Of a DNA stretch of 64,000 nucleotides, positions 8,723 through 17,714 are shown one piece after another (the first letter of the stretch is position 1; each line of letters opens with the position of its first letter). The notes below the pieces were generated by a model. That model searched no databases. It saw nothing but the letters and a program-made list of their open reading frames with translations, and was not told where the DNA came from. The stretch covers positions 186,001 to 250,000 of the forward strand of contig NZ_RQHK01000017.1 of NCBI RefSeq assembly GCF_004770475.1. Direction: 5' to 3'. This DNA comes from Leptospira mtsangambouensis (GTDB lineage Bacteria > Spirochaetota > Leptospiria > Leptospirales > Leptospiraceae). Both the position numbers and the translations under genes were made by a program.

Positions 8723-10409
8723 TTTCTGCTTTTAACCATTTTTTCTCACCGATCGACTTCTTCATATTTTCAATGAGTGCGACAGTAATGTTCGTATTGA
8801 GTTTTACCATATCGGGATCTTGCGCAATGAGAATCATTTCATCGATTAGATAATCAATTAAATTCTCAATCGACTTTCTGCCCGAAGGATCTGTTGCCAT
8901 CGCAACCGTTGCTTGTGAAATTGCAGAATAAATCGTTAAACTAATTTGTTTTGTAAGATTTGCTTGCATCTCTTTAGGCAATAACGAAATAGGTTTCATA
9001 TTCGCAGAAACTCGCTCCGAAATTTCAGTTACTAAATTTTGGATTAACGCTTGTAAGTTTGGATTTTGTGCTGATTTAGCAATATTTTTAATCGCGACTT
9101 TTTTTAGTTCATCGCGGTTTTGATCAATCGCATTGACAAGTTGGTCTAGAGAGTTCCCCGATTTTACTTCATTTTGTGTTTCTGTAAGGATCTGAATGGT
9201 AACAATATCAGAAATCTCTTCTTTGATGATATTGGAATAATACCGCAAAGTTTTACTAATCAAATCATTTCCTAAAATACGAGTGAACTGATTGGTTTGT
9301 AACATCAAATAAATTTTATAAACCCGAACCAAACGGAAAAAACGGAAGGTTGCAATCGGAATGAGTCCCAATACATCATACCAATGATAAATGGGATACA
9401 AAAACCAAGCTATATAGGTTCTATTTTTAATCGCCAAAAGCCAACTTAGAATAAATTCAGCCAAAAAGAAAAATAAAAACGGAGCATCTAACAGCAAGTA
9501 GTTGTTAACAGGACTTCCATCAGATGCGATGGCTCGGTAATAATTAAGGGCAAAATACTCCCTAAAATGAGAATTAAAAAAATCAATTTTTTGTTCAAGA
9601 GATCTATTTTGGTCTCTCCAAAACCAAGCAAAGGCTACCACCGTGGATGGAATTCGATCTCTATTTAAAACAGGATCCAATTCTTGTCTTAACTTGATAT
9701 CGCGGGCTTTTGTTTTGTGAGTTTGGTATTCATTTTTGATGGTAGTTTGAATCTCGGTTAAAAATTTTGTTTGCCCAGACATAGCAAAAGGATTGGTTTC
9801 CACAATCTCTAACATCCGTTTGTCCATCTTTTGAAAAATAGACAAAATTTCTTTAGATTCATTGTCCTCAACACTCAAACGATTGATAAAAGCATATTTT
9901 TCAGAAAGTTCACCAAGAGTTGTGATTTCATCTGTTTCTTCTAAAACACTAAAAAAATCATTGAGTTGAACCAAAGTCTCTTCCACTTTTTTTCTTCGAA
10001 CTTGGACATCTTCAATTTGAATGGCCGACTCAAAGTTAGCATATAAGGAATCAAACTTTTCATTTGATACTTGCGATTTTAAAGAAGTTAGAGTTTTATA
10101 GATTTCTTCTCTTGTGATTTTTCTTTGGTTTTCTCGAAAATCATCATCACGTAGTTGCGTTAAGTATTTTAAATCATCCACCAAATCAGTGTAAGCGGTG
10201 GTGGTTCTGTGAGTCTCAATCCCTAAAATTGGTTTGTCATAAAGTTCCAAAATTTCTGGAAACTTGTGAAAGTAAAACGGCCGTAAACTTAAATAACTTA
10301 GGTCAAAAATGATGAGGGCTAAGTTCCCAAGGACAACAAAAACCATTGTTATGTCCCAGAGTAATGGAATTCCTAGTTTGTGTTTTTTGATCAAATCCCA
10401 AGAAATCAT
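8709..10409 (-). CDS. membrane protein with voltage-sensor-like helices and no visible pore
   Basis: 566 residues. A first membrane helix lies at about residues 15-40, followed by roughly 260 residues of charged, helical sequence that would lie outside the cytoplasm. Two or three more helices come at about 304-370: one with an acidic residue (E318 in FFLAEFILSWLL), one with D345 (HWYDVLGLIP), and then FRFFRLVRVYKIYL, in which R356, R359, R362 and K365 repeat every third residue. That order matches S1-S4 of a voltage-sensor domain. After it comes a 190-residue soluble helical tail with no pore loop. I do not know a named family for this architecture. It lies 38 bases after icmF in the same direction. 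Confidence 0.6.
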   Translation of the reverse strand: MISWDLIKKHKLGIPLLWDITMVFVVLGNLALIIFDLSYLSLRPFYFHKFPEILELYDKPILGIETHRTTTAYTDLVDDLKYLTQLRDDDFRENQRKITREEIYKTLTSLKSQVSNEKFDSLYANFESAIQIEDVQVRRKKVEETLVQLNDFFSVLEETDEITTLGELSEKYAFINRLSVEDNESKEILSIFQKMDKRMLEIVETNPFAMSGQTKFLTEIQTTIKNEYQTHKTKARDIKLRQELDPVLNRDRIPSTVVAFAWFWRDQNRSLEQKIDFFNSHFREYFALNYYRAIASDGSPVNNYLLLDAPFLFFFLAEFILSWLLAIKNRTYIAWFLYPIYHWYDVLGLIPIATFRFFRLVRVYKIYLMLQTNQFTRILGNDLISKTLRYYSNIIKEEISDIVTIQILTETQNEVKSGNSLDQLVNAIDQNRDELKKVAIKNIAKSAQNPNLQALIQNLVTEISERVSANMKPISLLPKEMQANLTKQISLTIYSAISQATVAMATDPSGRKSIENLIDYLIDEMILIAQDPDMVKLNTNITVALIENMKKSIGEKKWLKAEIGSS

Positions 10410-10418
10410 AAATTCACC

Positions 10419-10439
10419 AAGGGTAGGTGCACTACCCTT
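10419..10439 (-). other. intergenic hairpin after icmF
   Basis: AAGGGTAG (10419-10426) pairs perfectly with CTACCCTT (10432-10439) around a 5-base loop. It occupies the 38-base gap between the icmF stop and the next start on the minus strand. No U-tract follows, so it may act as a processing site or partial terminator rather than a classical terminator. Confidence 0.4.
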
Positions 10440-10447
10440 TCCTTTGT

Positions 10448-13400
10448 TTACATGTTGCGGCGGTACTGACCTCCCACTTCATACAAAGCATGAGAGATTT
10501 GCCCTAAGGACGCCACTTTCACTGTTTCAAGTAACTCTTGAAAGATATTTTCTTTTGCACGGGCAACTTGTTTTAATTTTGTAATGGCTATCTCCGTTTT
10601 GCCTTCATTTCGTTTTTGAAACGCCTTCAAATTTCCAATTTGTTGCCTTTTCTCCTCATCTGTCGAACGAATCACCTCACCAGGGATGACAGTCGGCGAT
10701 CCATTTCGATTGAGGAATGTATTCACACCAATGATCGGGTATTCACCTGTATGTTTTAAGGTTTCATAATGAAGGGACTCTTCTTGGATTTTATTCCTTT
10801 GGTACATCCTCTCCATCGCACCAAGCACTCCACCTCTTTCGGTGAGTCTGTTGAATTCGGTTAGAATGGCTTCTTCCACAAGGTTAGTAAGTTCTTCAAT
10901 AATGAAAGCACCCTGTAACGGATTTTCATTTTTGGCAAGACCAAGCTCCCGATTGATGATGAGCTGAATCGCCACTGCCCTTCGCACCGATTCTTCTGTT
11001 GGTGTTGTGATGGCTTCATCATAAGCATTGGTATGAAGAGAATTACAATTGTCATAAATGGCATATAACGCCTGTAACGTGGTTCTTATATCGTTAAAAT
11101 CAATTTCTTGAGAGTGTAAAGACCTACCCGATGTTTGGATATGATACTTTAACATTTGAGACCGCTCATTCGCACGATATTTGAACTTCATCGCTTTGGC
11201 CCAAATCCTACGAGCCACACGTCCAATCACTGAATACTCAGGATCAATCCCATTGGAAAAAAAGAAGGAAAGGTTCGGAGCAAACTCGTTGATGTCCATC
11301 CCACGACTTAAGTAGTATTCTACATAAGTGAATCCATTGGCTAACGTAAAGGCAACTTGGGTGATGGGATTGGCACCTGCCTCAGCAATATGGTATCCAC
11401 TAATCGAAACAGAATAAAAATTTCGAACTGCATTTTGGATGAAATGGTGTTGGATGTCTCCCATCATCTTTAAGGCAAATTCTGTAGAAAAAATACAAGT
11501 ATTCTGAGCTTGGTCTTCTTTTAAGATGTCTGCTTGTACTGTTCCTCGCACTTGAGAAAGGGCTTCTTTTTTAAGTTTTGCATACACATCTTTAGGTAAT
11601 ACTTCATCACCCGTCACACCAAGAAGCAAAAGACCCAAACCATCGTTAGTTTCTGGAAGTGAATCTCCAAAACTTGGAACCTCTTGTCCTTTGGCTGCAT
11701 AGATTTTTTGAATTTGGGATTTCACTTCTTCTGTTTTGCCTTCGGAGCGAATGTATTTTTCACAAGCTTGGTCAATGGCTGCGTTTAGAAAAAATGCAAG
11801 CACCATCGGTGCAGGTCCATTGATGGTCATGGATACAGAAGTGGAAGGATCACAAAGGTCAAAACCGGAATACAGTTTTTTGGCATCATCCAGTGAGGCA
11901 ACATTCACACCAGAATTTCCAATTTTTCCATAAATATCAGGACGAATGTCTGGATCTTCCCCATATAAAGTCACTGAGTCAAAAGCAGTTGACAGTCGTT
12001 TGGCGGGCATTCCTGAACTCAAATAATGAAAACGACGATTCGTTCTTTCGGGTCCACCTTCTCCTGCAAACATACGAGTGGGATCTTCTCCACTTCGTTT
12101 GTAAGGATACACTCCCGCCGTATAAGGAAAAAAACCTGGAAAGTTTTCTTGGTAAGACCAATGTAAAATATCACCCCAATCCACAAAACGAGGAGTGGCA
12201 ATTTTAGGAATTTTTAAATGGCTTAGGGAAACTGTATAGTTATCAACTTTGATTTCTTTCCCACGAACAAAATATGAATACTGTTCCTTACGAAACGATT
12301 CAATTTTTTCCGACCATGTATCCAGAATGTTTCGTGAATCAAGTGACAAAGAATCCCATAACAATTGGTATTCTGATTCTAAGTCAGTTGTTGGTTTTCC
12401 CTTTTTAGATAAAACAGAAATGGCACCTTTCAGTTGGTAGGCGGATCTTGCAATTTCTGCTTCTTTTGAAATCCAATCAGCATTTCGATCAATTTCTTCT
12501 TTGATTTCTGTTAAATACCGAACCCGGTCAGGAGGAAGCACTACGGATGCCTCTCTTCCTAATTGGTTTTTTATGGTATTTGTTTTCCAATCCAATTTGT
12601 TTTTTTCAATCACAACTCCAATCAAATGGGCATATAGTTCATCTGTCCCGGCATCTTGGAACTGCGACGCAATGGTTCCGTACACTGGCATCACATCGAC
12701 TGGATCATTGAATAAATTGCGAGACCTTTGGTATTGTTTTTTGACATCACGAAGGGCATCAAGGGCACCACGTTTGTCAAATTTGTTGATCGAAATCACA
12801 TCTGCATAATCGATCATATCAATTTTTTCTAATTGGGTCGCAGCCCCATATTCTGGTGTCATCACGTATAACGAAACATCGGCGACTTCAGTAATTTCGG
12901 AATCACTTTGACCAATCCCGGCAGTTTCAACAATGATAAGGTCATACCCAGCAGATTTTAAAATTTGGATGGCACCTTTCACACTGCGATTGAGGGCAAT
13001 GTTTGCTTCTCTTGTCGCAAACGATCTCATATACACTCTTTCGTTAAAGATGGAATTCATACGTATCCGATCTCCGAGGAGGGCCCCACCTGTTTTTCTT
13101 TTGGATGGGTCTACTGAAAGAATCGCAATGGTTTTGTCTGGAAAATCATGTAAGTACCGACGTACGAGTTCATCAGTTAAGGAAGATTTACCAGCACCAC
13201 CAGTCCCTGTGATCCCAAGAACCGGAATGTTTTTTTTCGGTGGAGGAAACTCTAAATTGATGGAATAATTTGTTTTTTCTTGCAGAAGCGAAAATTCCAT
13301 CTGCGTGATGGCTTGTCCCAGTGCTAAATAATTTTTCTTTTGGATTTGTGACGCCAAATCTCCGTTAAACGAAAGTGGAGTAGGAAAATCAGATTGTTTG

Positions 13401-13822
13401 ACCACATCATTGATCATCCCTTGCAGACCAAGAGTCCTCCCTTCATCAGGGGAATAAATATGAGCCACACCATATTTGTGAAGGATTTCAATTTCCGAAG
13501 GGAGAATGGTCCCACCACCACCGCCAAACACTCGTATATGACCAGCCCCTTCTTTTTTTAGAAGATCAATCATGTATTGGAAATATTCCACATGACCACC
13601 TTGGTAACTGGTGATGGCAATCCCTTGGACATCTTCTTGGATGGCACATTGGACAATCTCTTGGACACTCCGATTGTGGCCCAAGTGGATCACTTCCACC
13701 CCACTTTGTTGCAAAATCCTCCGCATGATATTGATGGAGGCATCGTGGCCATCAAAGAGGGAGGCCGCCGTCACAAAGCGAATTTTGTTTTGGGGGGTGT
13801 AAGTTAGGATTTCGGTGGTCAT
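10448..13822 (-). CDS. icmF: fused isobutyryl-CoA mutase (IcmF): B12-binding, GTPase and mutase domains
   Basis: About 1124 residues. IcmF interconverts isobutyryl-CoA and n-butyryl-CoA with adenosylcobalamin, and its built-in G-protein guards the cofactor. The domain order fits IcmF rather than methylmalonyl-CoA mutase. First is a B12-binding domain with [10 protein letters not shown] (near residue 25). The GTPase comes next, with P-loop GTGGAGKSS (near 205), [15 protein letters not shown] and NKFDKRG. Last is a mutase barrel with [31 protein letters not shown] and [21 protein letters not shown] chose the ATG at 13822; a TTG at 13831 is also in frame. A role in branched-chain or fatty acid use fits a genus that lives on fatty acids. 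Other acyl-CoA substrates are possible. Confidence 0.92.
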   Translation of the reverse strand: MTTEILTYTPQNKIRFVTAASLFDGHDASINIMRRILQQSGVEVIHLGHNRSVQEIVQCAIQEDVQGIAITSYQGGHVEYFQYMIDLLKKEGAGHIRVFGGGGGTILPSEIEILHKYGVAHIYSPDEGRTLGLQGMINDVVKQSDFPTPLSFNGDLASQIQKKNYLALGQAITQMEFSLLQEKTNYSINLEFPPPKKNIPVLGITGTGGAGKSSLTDELVRRYLHDFPDKTIAILSVDPSKRKTGGALLGDRIRMNSIFNERVYMRSFATREANIALNRSVKGAIQILKSAGYDLIIVETAGIGQSDSEITEVADVSLYVMTPEYGAATQLEKIDMIDYADVISINKFDKRGALDALRDVKKQYQRSRNLFNDPVDVMPVYGTIASQFQDAGTDELYAHLIGVVIEKNKLDWKTNTIKNQLGREASVVLPPDRVRYLTEIKEEIDRNADWISKEAEIARSAYQLKGAISVLSKKGKPTTDLESEYQLLWDSLSLDSRNILDTWSEKIESFRKEQYSYFVRGKEIKVDNYTVSLSHLKIPKIATPRFVDWGDILHWSYQENFPGFFPYTAGVYPYKRSGEDPTRMFAGEGGPERTNRRFHYLSSGMPAKRLSTAFDSVTLYGEDPDIRPDIYGKIGNSGVNVASLDDAKKLYSGFDLCDPSTSVSMTINGPAPMVLAFFLNAAIDQACEKYIRSEGKTEEVKSQIQKIYAAKGQEVPSFGDSLPETNDGLGLLLLGVTGDEVLPKDVYAKLKKEALSQVRGTVQADILKEDQAQNTCIFSTEFALKMMGDIQHHFIQNAVRNFYSVSISGYHIAEAGANPITQVAFTLANGFTYVEYYLSRGMDINEFAPNLSFFFSNGIDPEYSVIGRVARRIWAKAMKFKYRANERSQMLKYHIQTSGRSLHSQEIDFNDIRTTLQALYAIYDNCNSLHTNAYDEAITTPTEESVRRAVAIQLIINRELGLAKNENPLQGAFIIEELTNLVEEAILTEFNRLTERGGVLGAMERMYQRNKIQEESLHYETLKHTGEYPIIGVNTFLNRNGSPTVIPGEVIRSTDEEKRQQIGNLKAFQKRNEGKTEIAITKLKQVARAKENIFQELLETVKVASLGQISHALYEVGGQYRRNM

Positions 13823-13877
13823 AGAGAACAACGTTCTAAAAGGATTGTTATGGATTCAATAGCAAAATGCGACAGGA

Positions 13878-13904
13878 ATGACATAGCTTTGGAAACTATG
13901 TCAT
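13878..13904. other. intergenic perfect inverted repeat between plsC and icmF
   Basis: ATGACATAG (13878-13886) and CTATGTCAT (13896-13904) are perfect complements, with a 9-base loop (CTTTGGAAA). AATTTT follows on the plus strand, but nothing like a U-tract follows on the minus strand, which is the transcribed direction. It could be an operator for icmF or an RNA hairpin in the plsC-icmF transcript. Confidence 0.4.
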
Positions 13905-13925
13905 AATTTTCCCGAAAGGTCGAGA

Positions 13926-14801
13926 TTAAAGTATGGATTCCGCCTGTTTCATCAGTTCCCGCACTCGATTTTCCAAAATTTCTGTCAGTTCTTTGGCCGC
14001 TTTTTTCTCTGGTCCGGTTGGAAACTCCGAAGGAAGGATGGGTTTTCCAATCTGGTAGCGAATTTTCGTTTTAAAAGCATCTCCTGTGAGGAAAGCCTTC
14101 GGTTTAGACATATTGGTAGCACCAACGATTCCAGATGGGATGATGGGAACTCCAGCACGGATGGCAAGTTTTGCCGCCATTGCCCGAAAGGATTGTAATT
14201 CCCCTGTTTCCGAACGAGATCCTTCCGGATAAATGGAAAGAAGTTCCCCTTCCTTCATCAGATCCACCATATAGGTTTCGAGTTTTTCGTAGTAATCCAT
14301 GGCGGCCCGTTTGTCCATTTCCGAATCCTTAGCGGCATTGCGAATGATGGGCATACTCCCCCAATTGATCAGGTTTTTTTTCACCACGCTGCCAAGAGAA
14401 TTCACCAAAACCTCGATAACTGGTTTCGTGAGGCTAAGGGGCGGGTAGTTAAAAGGAGAGCTTTTGTGATTGATGATGGCCATAATCTCTTCTTGGGGGT
14501 GAAAAAGCTCATATTTGCCTAAATAAACGATCTTTCGGTCTGCAAAGGCTCCTTGGACCGGAATGTCCAAATAATCGGTATGGTTGGAGATGATGAGAGC
14601 CCCACCGGATTCGGGAATATTTTCGGATCCAGCCACTTTGACGTCATAAATGAGCTCCAGGAGGTTACGGAGGATGGTTTTGGGAACTTCCCTGGGAATG
14701 ACAAAGAGACTTTCTAAAATATCAGCGGGGTTTTGGTTAGAATCCATAGAATCATCACATATTTCAAAATAAAACTTTATGAAATCAAGTTGGATTTTCA
14801 T
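13926..14801 (-). CDS. plsC: 1-acyl-sn-glycerol-3-phosphate acyltransferase family protein
   Basis: A PlsC-type acyltransferase of 291 residues (about 273 if it starts at the ATG at 14747). Family motif I is NHTDYLD, with His and Asp placed as in NHxxxxD. The acceptor-binding motif is YPEGSRSETGEL, and GVPIIPSGIVGATN matches the last block. It should acylate lysophosphatidic acid or a related lysolipid at the inner membrane. The first start leaves only 5 bases to the divergent PAP2 gene, so the inner ATG, which leaves room for a promoter, may be the real one. It heads the minus-strand run that continues into icmF, about 100 bases downstream. Confidence 0.85.
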   Translation of the reverse strand: MKIQLDFIKFYFEICDDSMDSNQNPADILESLFVIPREVPKTILRNLLELIYDVKVAGSENIPESGGALIISNHTDYLDIPVQGAFADRKIVYLGKYELFHPQEEIMAIINHKSSPFNYPPLSLTKPVIEVLVNSLGSVVKKNLINWGSMPIIRNAAKDSEMDKRAAMDYYEKLETYMVDLMKEGELLSIYPEGSRSETGELQSFRAMAAKLAIRAGVPIIPSGIVGATNMSKPKAFLTGDAFKTKIRYQIGKPILPSEFPTGPEKKAAKELTEILENRVRELMKQAESIL

Positions 14802-14806
14802 CTTAG

Positions 14807-15829
14807 ATGGAAATTCCTATGAAAGAACTCCTCCTAGCACAGAACTCCCTTTGGTTCTCTTCCATTCCCCTGGATTCCCTGCATATCTGGGATCCCACTC
14901 TCGGTGGAGTCTTCTTCACAATTTCTACAATCTGTCACTATTTGGGAGGAAGTAGTTTTTTCCTCAGTATTATCTCTTTTGTATATATTTACTATCGCCC
15001 AAAACTCGCCCTCGAACTTTCGTTAAGTTTATTAACATCTGGAATCGCCGTTTACATTTTTAAGTTTTTTTTAGAAAGTCCAAGACCCTTTCCCTACCCC
15101 GAAGCCTTTGATGAAAAAGCATTTGGTTTACCTTCGGGACATGTATACTCGGCAGTAGTCGTCTGGGGATTGTTAGCTTATAGGATCCCCAAACTTTGGT
15201 TTCGAATTCTTTCTCTATTTATCATTCTTGTTATGCCACTCTCTCGGATGTATTTGAAAGTTCACTACCTAGGAGATGTTGGTTTAGGATTTGGATTAGG
15301 TATCATTCATTTACTAACGATTATTTGGTTTCTCAATCAATTTTATTCGAAAGATGAAAAACGGATTTTTATCGAAACAAAAAATTATAGAACCTTAGGT
15401 TTGCTTGGGATTGTCCTTACACTTGCACCAATCGCTTTAGATTCTCCTTACCTCTCTGAAGAACACCATTACAGCTTAAGGGGATTACTTATGGCAAGTG
15501 GAGCTCTTGGAGGTTTTTGGTTAGGAGTTCTATTTTATCCAAGATTTAGCAAACCTGAGTTTTTAGATTGGACCCTTCCTAAATTTAGTTTCTCATTCAG
15601 AACCAAAGAATTCCGCATTTTTTGGAATACTGTTTTAGTTCGTTTGTTAGTTTTAGCCATTGTGATCACGGTACTCTATATAATTCCTGGCAACATCATT
15701 AAAGCATCGGTTTGGCAAGATGATTTATTTCTCAGATACATGCGTTATTTGGTCGTTGGATTTGCACTAGTAGCCATCGTCCCTTTGGTTCTGCAAAAAA
15801 TCCAAAAAGGAAAGTTTTTGCAAAACTAA
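14807..15829 (+). CDS. PAP2 superfamily phosphatase, integral membrane
   Basis: 340 residues with many membrane helices. The PAP2 active-site motifs are in order: KFFLESPRP (K-x6-RP, near residue 90), PSGH (near 110) and SRMYLKVHYLGD (near 145). These proteins remove phosphate from lipid phosphates such as phosphatidic acid or undecaprenyl diphosphate on the outer face of the inner membrane. A C-terminal half with further helices extends well beyond the core PAP2 domain, and its role is unknown. The stop is 3 bases before the flippase start, so the two are cotranscribed, which favours a lipid-carrier or polysaccharide role. A second ATG at 14819 is also possible. Confidence 0.85.
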   Translation: MEIPMKELLLAQNSLWFSSIPLDSLHIWDPTLGGVFFTISTICHYLGGSSFFLSIISFVYIYYRPKLALELSLSLLTSGIAVYIFKFFLESPRPFPYPEAFDEKAFGLPSGHVYSAVVVWGLLAYRIPKLWFRILSLFIILVMPLSRMYLKVHYLGDVGLGFGLGIIHLLTIIWFLNQFYSKDEKRIFIETKNYRTLGLLGIVLTLAPIALDSPYLSEEHHYSLRGLLMASGALGGFWLGVLFYPRFSKPEFLDWTLPKFSFSFRTKEFRIFWNTVLVRLLVLAIVITVLYIIPGNIIKASVWQDDLFLRYMRYLVVGFALVAIVPLVLQKIQKGKFLQN

Positions 15830-15832
15830 TAC

Positions 15833-17110
15833 ATGCAAAAATTAAAAAAGATATTCCAGATTCTAAAATCAGAACTATTAAAAGAAGGAGTTCTCAAAAA
15901 CTCTTTCTTTGTTAGTAGCTCCAAAGCTTTATCCGCCATCACCAACTTGGTGTTTATGATTTATTCCGTAAATTTGTTAAGCAAAGCGGAAAACGGAAAA
16001 CTCCAATACTTTTTAGGATTTTTACCGGTGGTTCTGGCGGTTGCAGAATTTGGTCTTCCCAATGCACTGATCAAATACATATCTCCAATGGCGGAGAAAA
16101 AAGAAAACCCAGGTGCCATTCTAAGTGCATCATTAAGAATTAAATTTTATTCTTTTTTATTTTTATCTATCGTTTGTTTGGTGGCCTACCTAACGAGTGA
16201 TGAAAACTTCTTCGTTTTGTTACTTTTGTTATTTGGTGGGATCATCATCTCATTTATTTCCTACTTCGAAAGTTTATTTGTTTCTTACAGGAAATACAAA
16301 TCTCTTTCTCTTTGGAATCCACTTCCAAACGTAGTTCGACTTCTATTGTTAATCTATTTATCTGAATCAAGTATCCATCCTCTCACATATATGGATATTC
16401 TCGCAGTTTTTTGTATTGCTCCTATTTTTGTTTTATTTTTATTCTTTTTCTTTTTTGGCAAAGAAGAGATTTCTTTTACAGCAGAAGCTTCTGAAGTCAG
16501 AACCAATGAAAAAAAACTTTTACTCTTTAATCTTTGGGCTTTTGCTGCCTCAATTTTTGCCATCCTATCGGATCGTTTGGAAATTTTCTTTTTAAATCAA
16601 TTTCACCCACCCGAAATTGTCGCCGATTACGGAACCGCATTACAACTATTTAGTGGATTTATCATTATCCTTGCTACTTTCAACTCAATCATTTTTCCAA
16701 AATTGGCAAGGCTTGCTGAAACAGAAGAATTTCCCAATGTTCTAAAAAAATCAGTGTTTTTGGGTGGGATGATTGCGATTGTCTTATCACCCGGAATATT
16801 ACTCGCAGAGCCCATCTTAACATTGTTATTCGGAACAAAATATACAAACTCAATTTCTGTATTTAAAATTTTATATCCTAATTTTTTACTTCAATTAGTG
16901 TTTGCACCTTTAGGAACTGCACTCTTTGCTTTGGGATTGCCTAGACTTCTCGCTGGGCTTGCATTACTTCGTTTGTTATTCGGTGCCATCTTCGATTATT
17001 GGATCATTCCTGACTGGGGTGCCAATGGAGCCGCTATATCACTTTTTCTTGGCCAAATTGTATCTTGGTTATTATTAACCGGTTACTTTATGGCTTATTT
17101 TCGGAAGTAA
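15833..17110 (+). CDS. polysaccharide biosynthesis (Wzx-like) flippase
   Basis: 425 residues with about 12 hydrophobic helices. The N-terminal pattern (SSSKALSAITNLVFMIYSVNLLSKAENG) and the later FGTKYTNSISVFKIL are typical of MATE/Wzx-type oligosaccharide flippases, which move lipid-linked sugars across the inner membrane. The PAP2 phosphatase just upstream would suit recycling of the polyprenyl carrier. No glycosyltransferases are adjacent, so the sugar cannot be guessed. The 3' end overlaps the 3' end of the facing gene by 23 bases. The family call is good; the substrate is unknown. Confidence 0.82.
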   Translation: MQKLKKIFQILKSELLKEGVLKNSFFVSSSKALSAITNLVFMIYSVNLLSKAENGKLQYFLGFLPVVLAVAEFGLPNALIKYISPMAEKKENPGAILSASLRIKFYSFLFLSIVCLVAYLTSDENFFVLLLLLFGGIIISFISYFESLFVSYRKYKSLSLWNPLPNVVRLLLLIYLSESSIHPLTYMDILAVFCIAPIFVLFLFFFFFGKEEISFTAEASEVRTNEKKLLLFNLWAFAASIFAILSDRLEIFFLNQFHPPEIVADYGTALQLFSGFIIILATFNSIIFPKLARLAETEEFPNVLKKSVFLGGMIAIVLSPGILLAEPILTLLFGTKYTNSISVFKILYPNFLLQLVFAPLGTALFALGLPRLLAGLALLRLLFGAIFDYWIIPDWGANGAAISLFLGQIVSWLLLTGYFMAYFRK

Positions 17111-17714
17111 CAAACTCATACATTTTTTTATAATTAGTTTCTAACAATTCCCATTCATTTGGAGAAGTATTACCTTCATATATTTTTAAATATGATTCTT
17201 TGACCGATTTTCCTGCAGCCAAAGATTCTTTTAATTTTAAAATTACCATCTTCAATTGGATTGAATCGTTTTGGACGTCATAATCCCGATTGATTTTTGT
17301 TCCAGAGGACATTTCAAATTCTCGAACAAACATTTCAGACAAACTCAAAATTCCATACCCATACAAAGGATTTGTTCGAAATTCCGATCTTGTTTTTGCC
17401 CATGCCAATAAAAACAAGGATGAATTTGGCTTATATCCACCTAACAATGTTCCATCGGGGAATTGTAATTTTTGTGAAAATCTAACAATGGCTCGTGAGA
17501 GTTCTTTTCTTCTGCGAACCGAAAAATTTGTTTTTTCAGCTTCTGTCAAATATACGTAAATGACTGCTTCTTCTTTACTATGGTCTGTCTTCTCAAAAAA
17601 CCGGCTCAAGTCATGAGAAAAACGAGTGTCAGCTTCTCCATATGAAAAAATAACCAACAGAAGAGGGAAAATGAGAAGAAATCCATGTCTGTATTTCAAA
17701 AGTATTTTCTTCAT
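17088..17714 (-). CDS. hypothetical exported protein
   Basis: 208 residues with an N-terminal signal sequence (MKKILLKYRHGFLLIFPLLLVIFSYG), probably cleaved or anchored in the membrane. The rest is soluble and mixed alpha/beta, and I recognise no motif. The gene is squeezed from both sides: its 3' end overlaps the flippase stop by 23 bases, and its start lies inside the first codons of the divergent barrel-like gene. Coding appears real, because the hydrophobic start and even composition are not what a shadow frame usually gives. Function is unknown. Confidence 0.6.
   Translation of the reverse strand: MKKILLKYRHGFLLIFPLLLVIFSYGEADTRFSHDLSRFFEKTDHSKEEAVIYVYLTEAEKTNFSVRRRKELSRAIVRFSQKLQFPDGTLLGGYKPNSSLFLLAWAKTRSEFRTNPLYGYGILSLSEMFVREFEMSSGTKINRDYDVQNDSIQLKMVILKLKESLAAGKSVKESYLKIYEGNTSPNEWELLETNYKKMYEFVTSENKP

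Noticed and set aside
10448..13822. Reading icmF as methylmalonyl-CoA mutase
   Set aside because: The B12-GTPase-mutase order and the FPYTAG...RMFAGEGG...TLYGEDP blocks fit fused isobutyryl-CoA mutase, not the two-subunit methylmalonyl enzyme.
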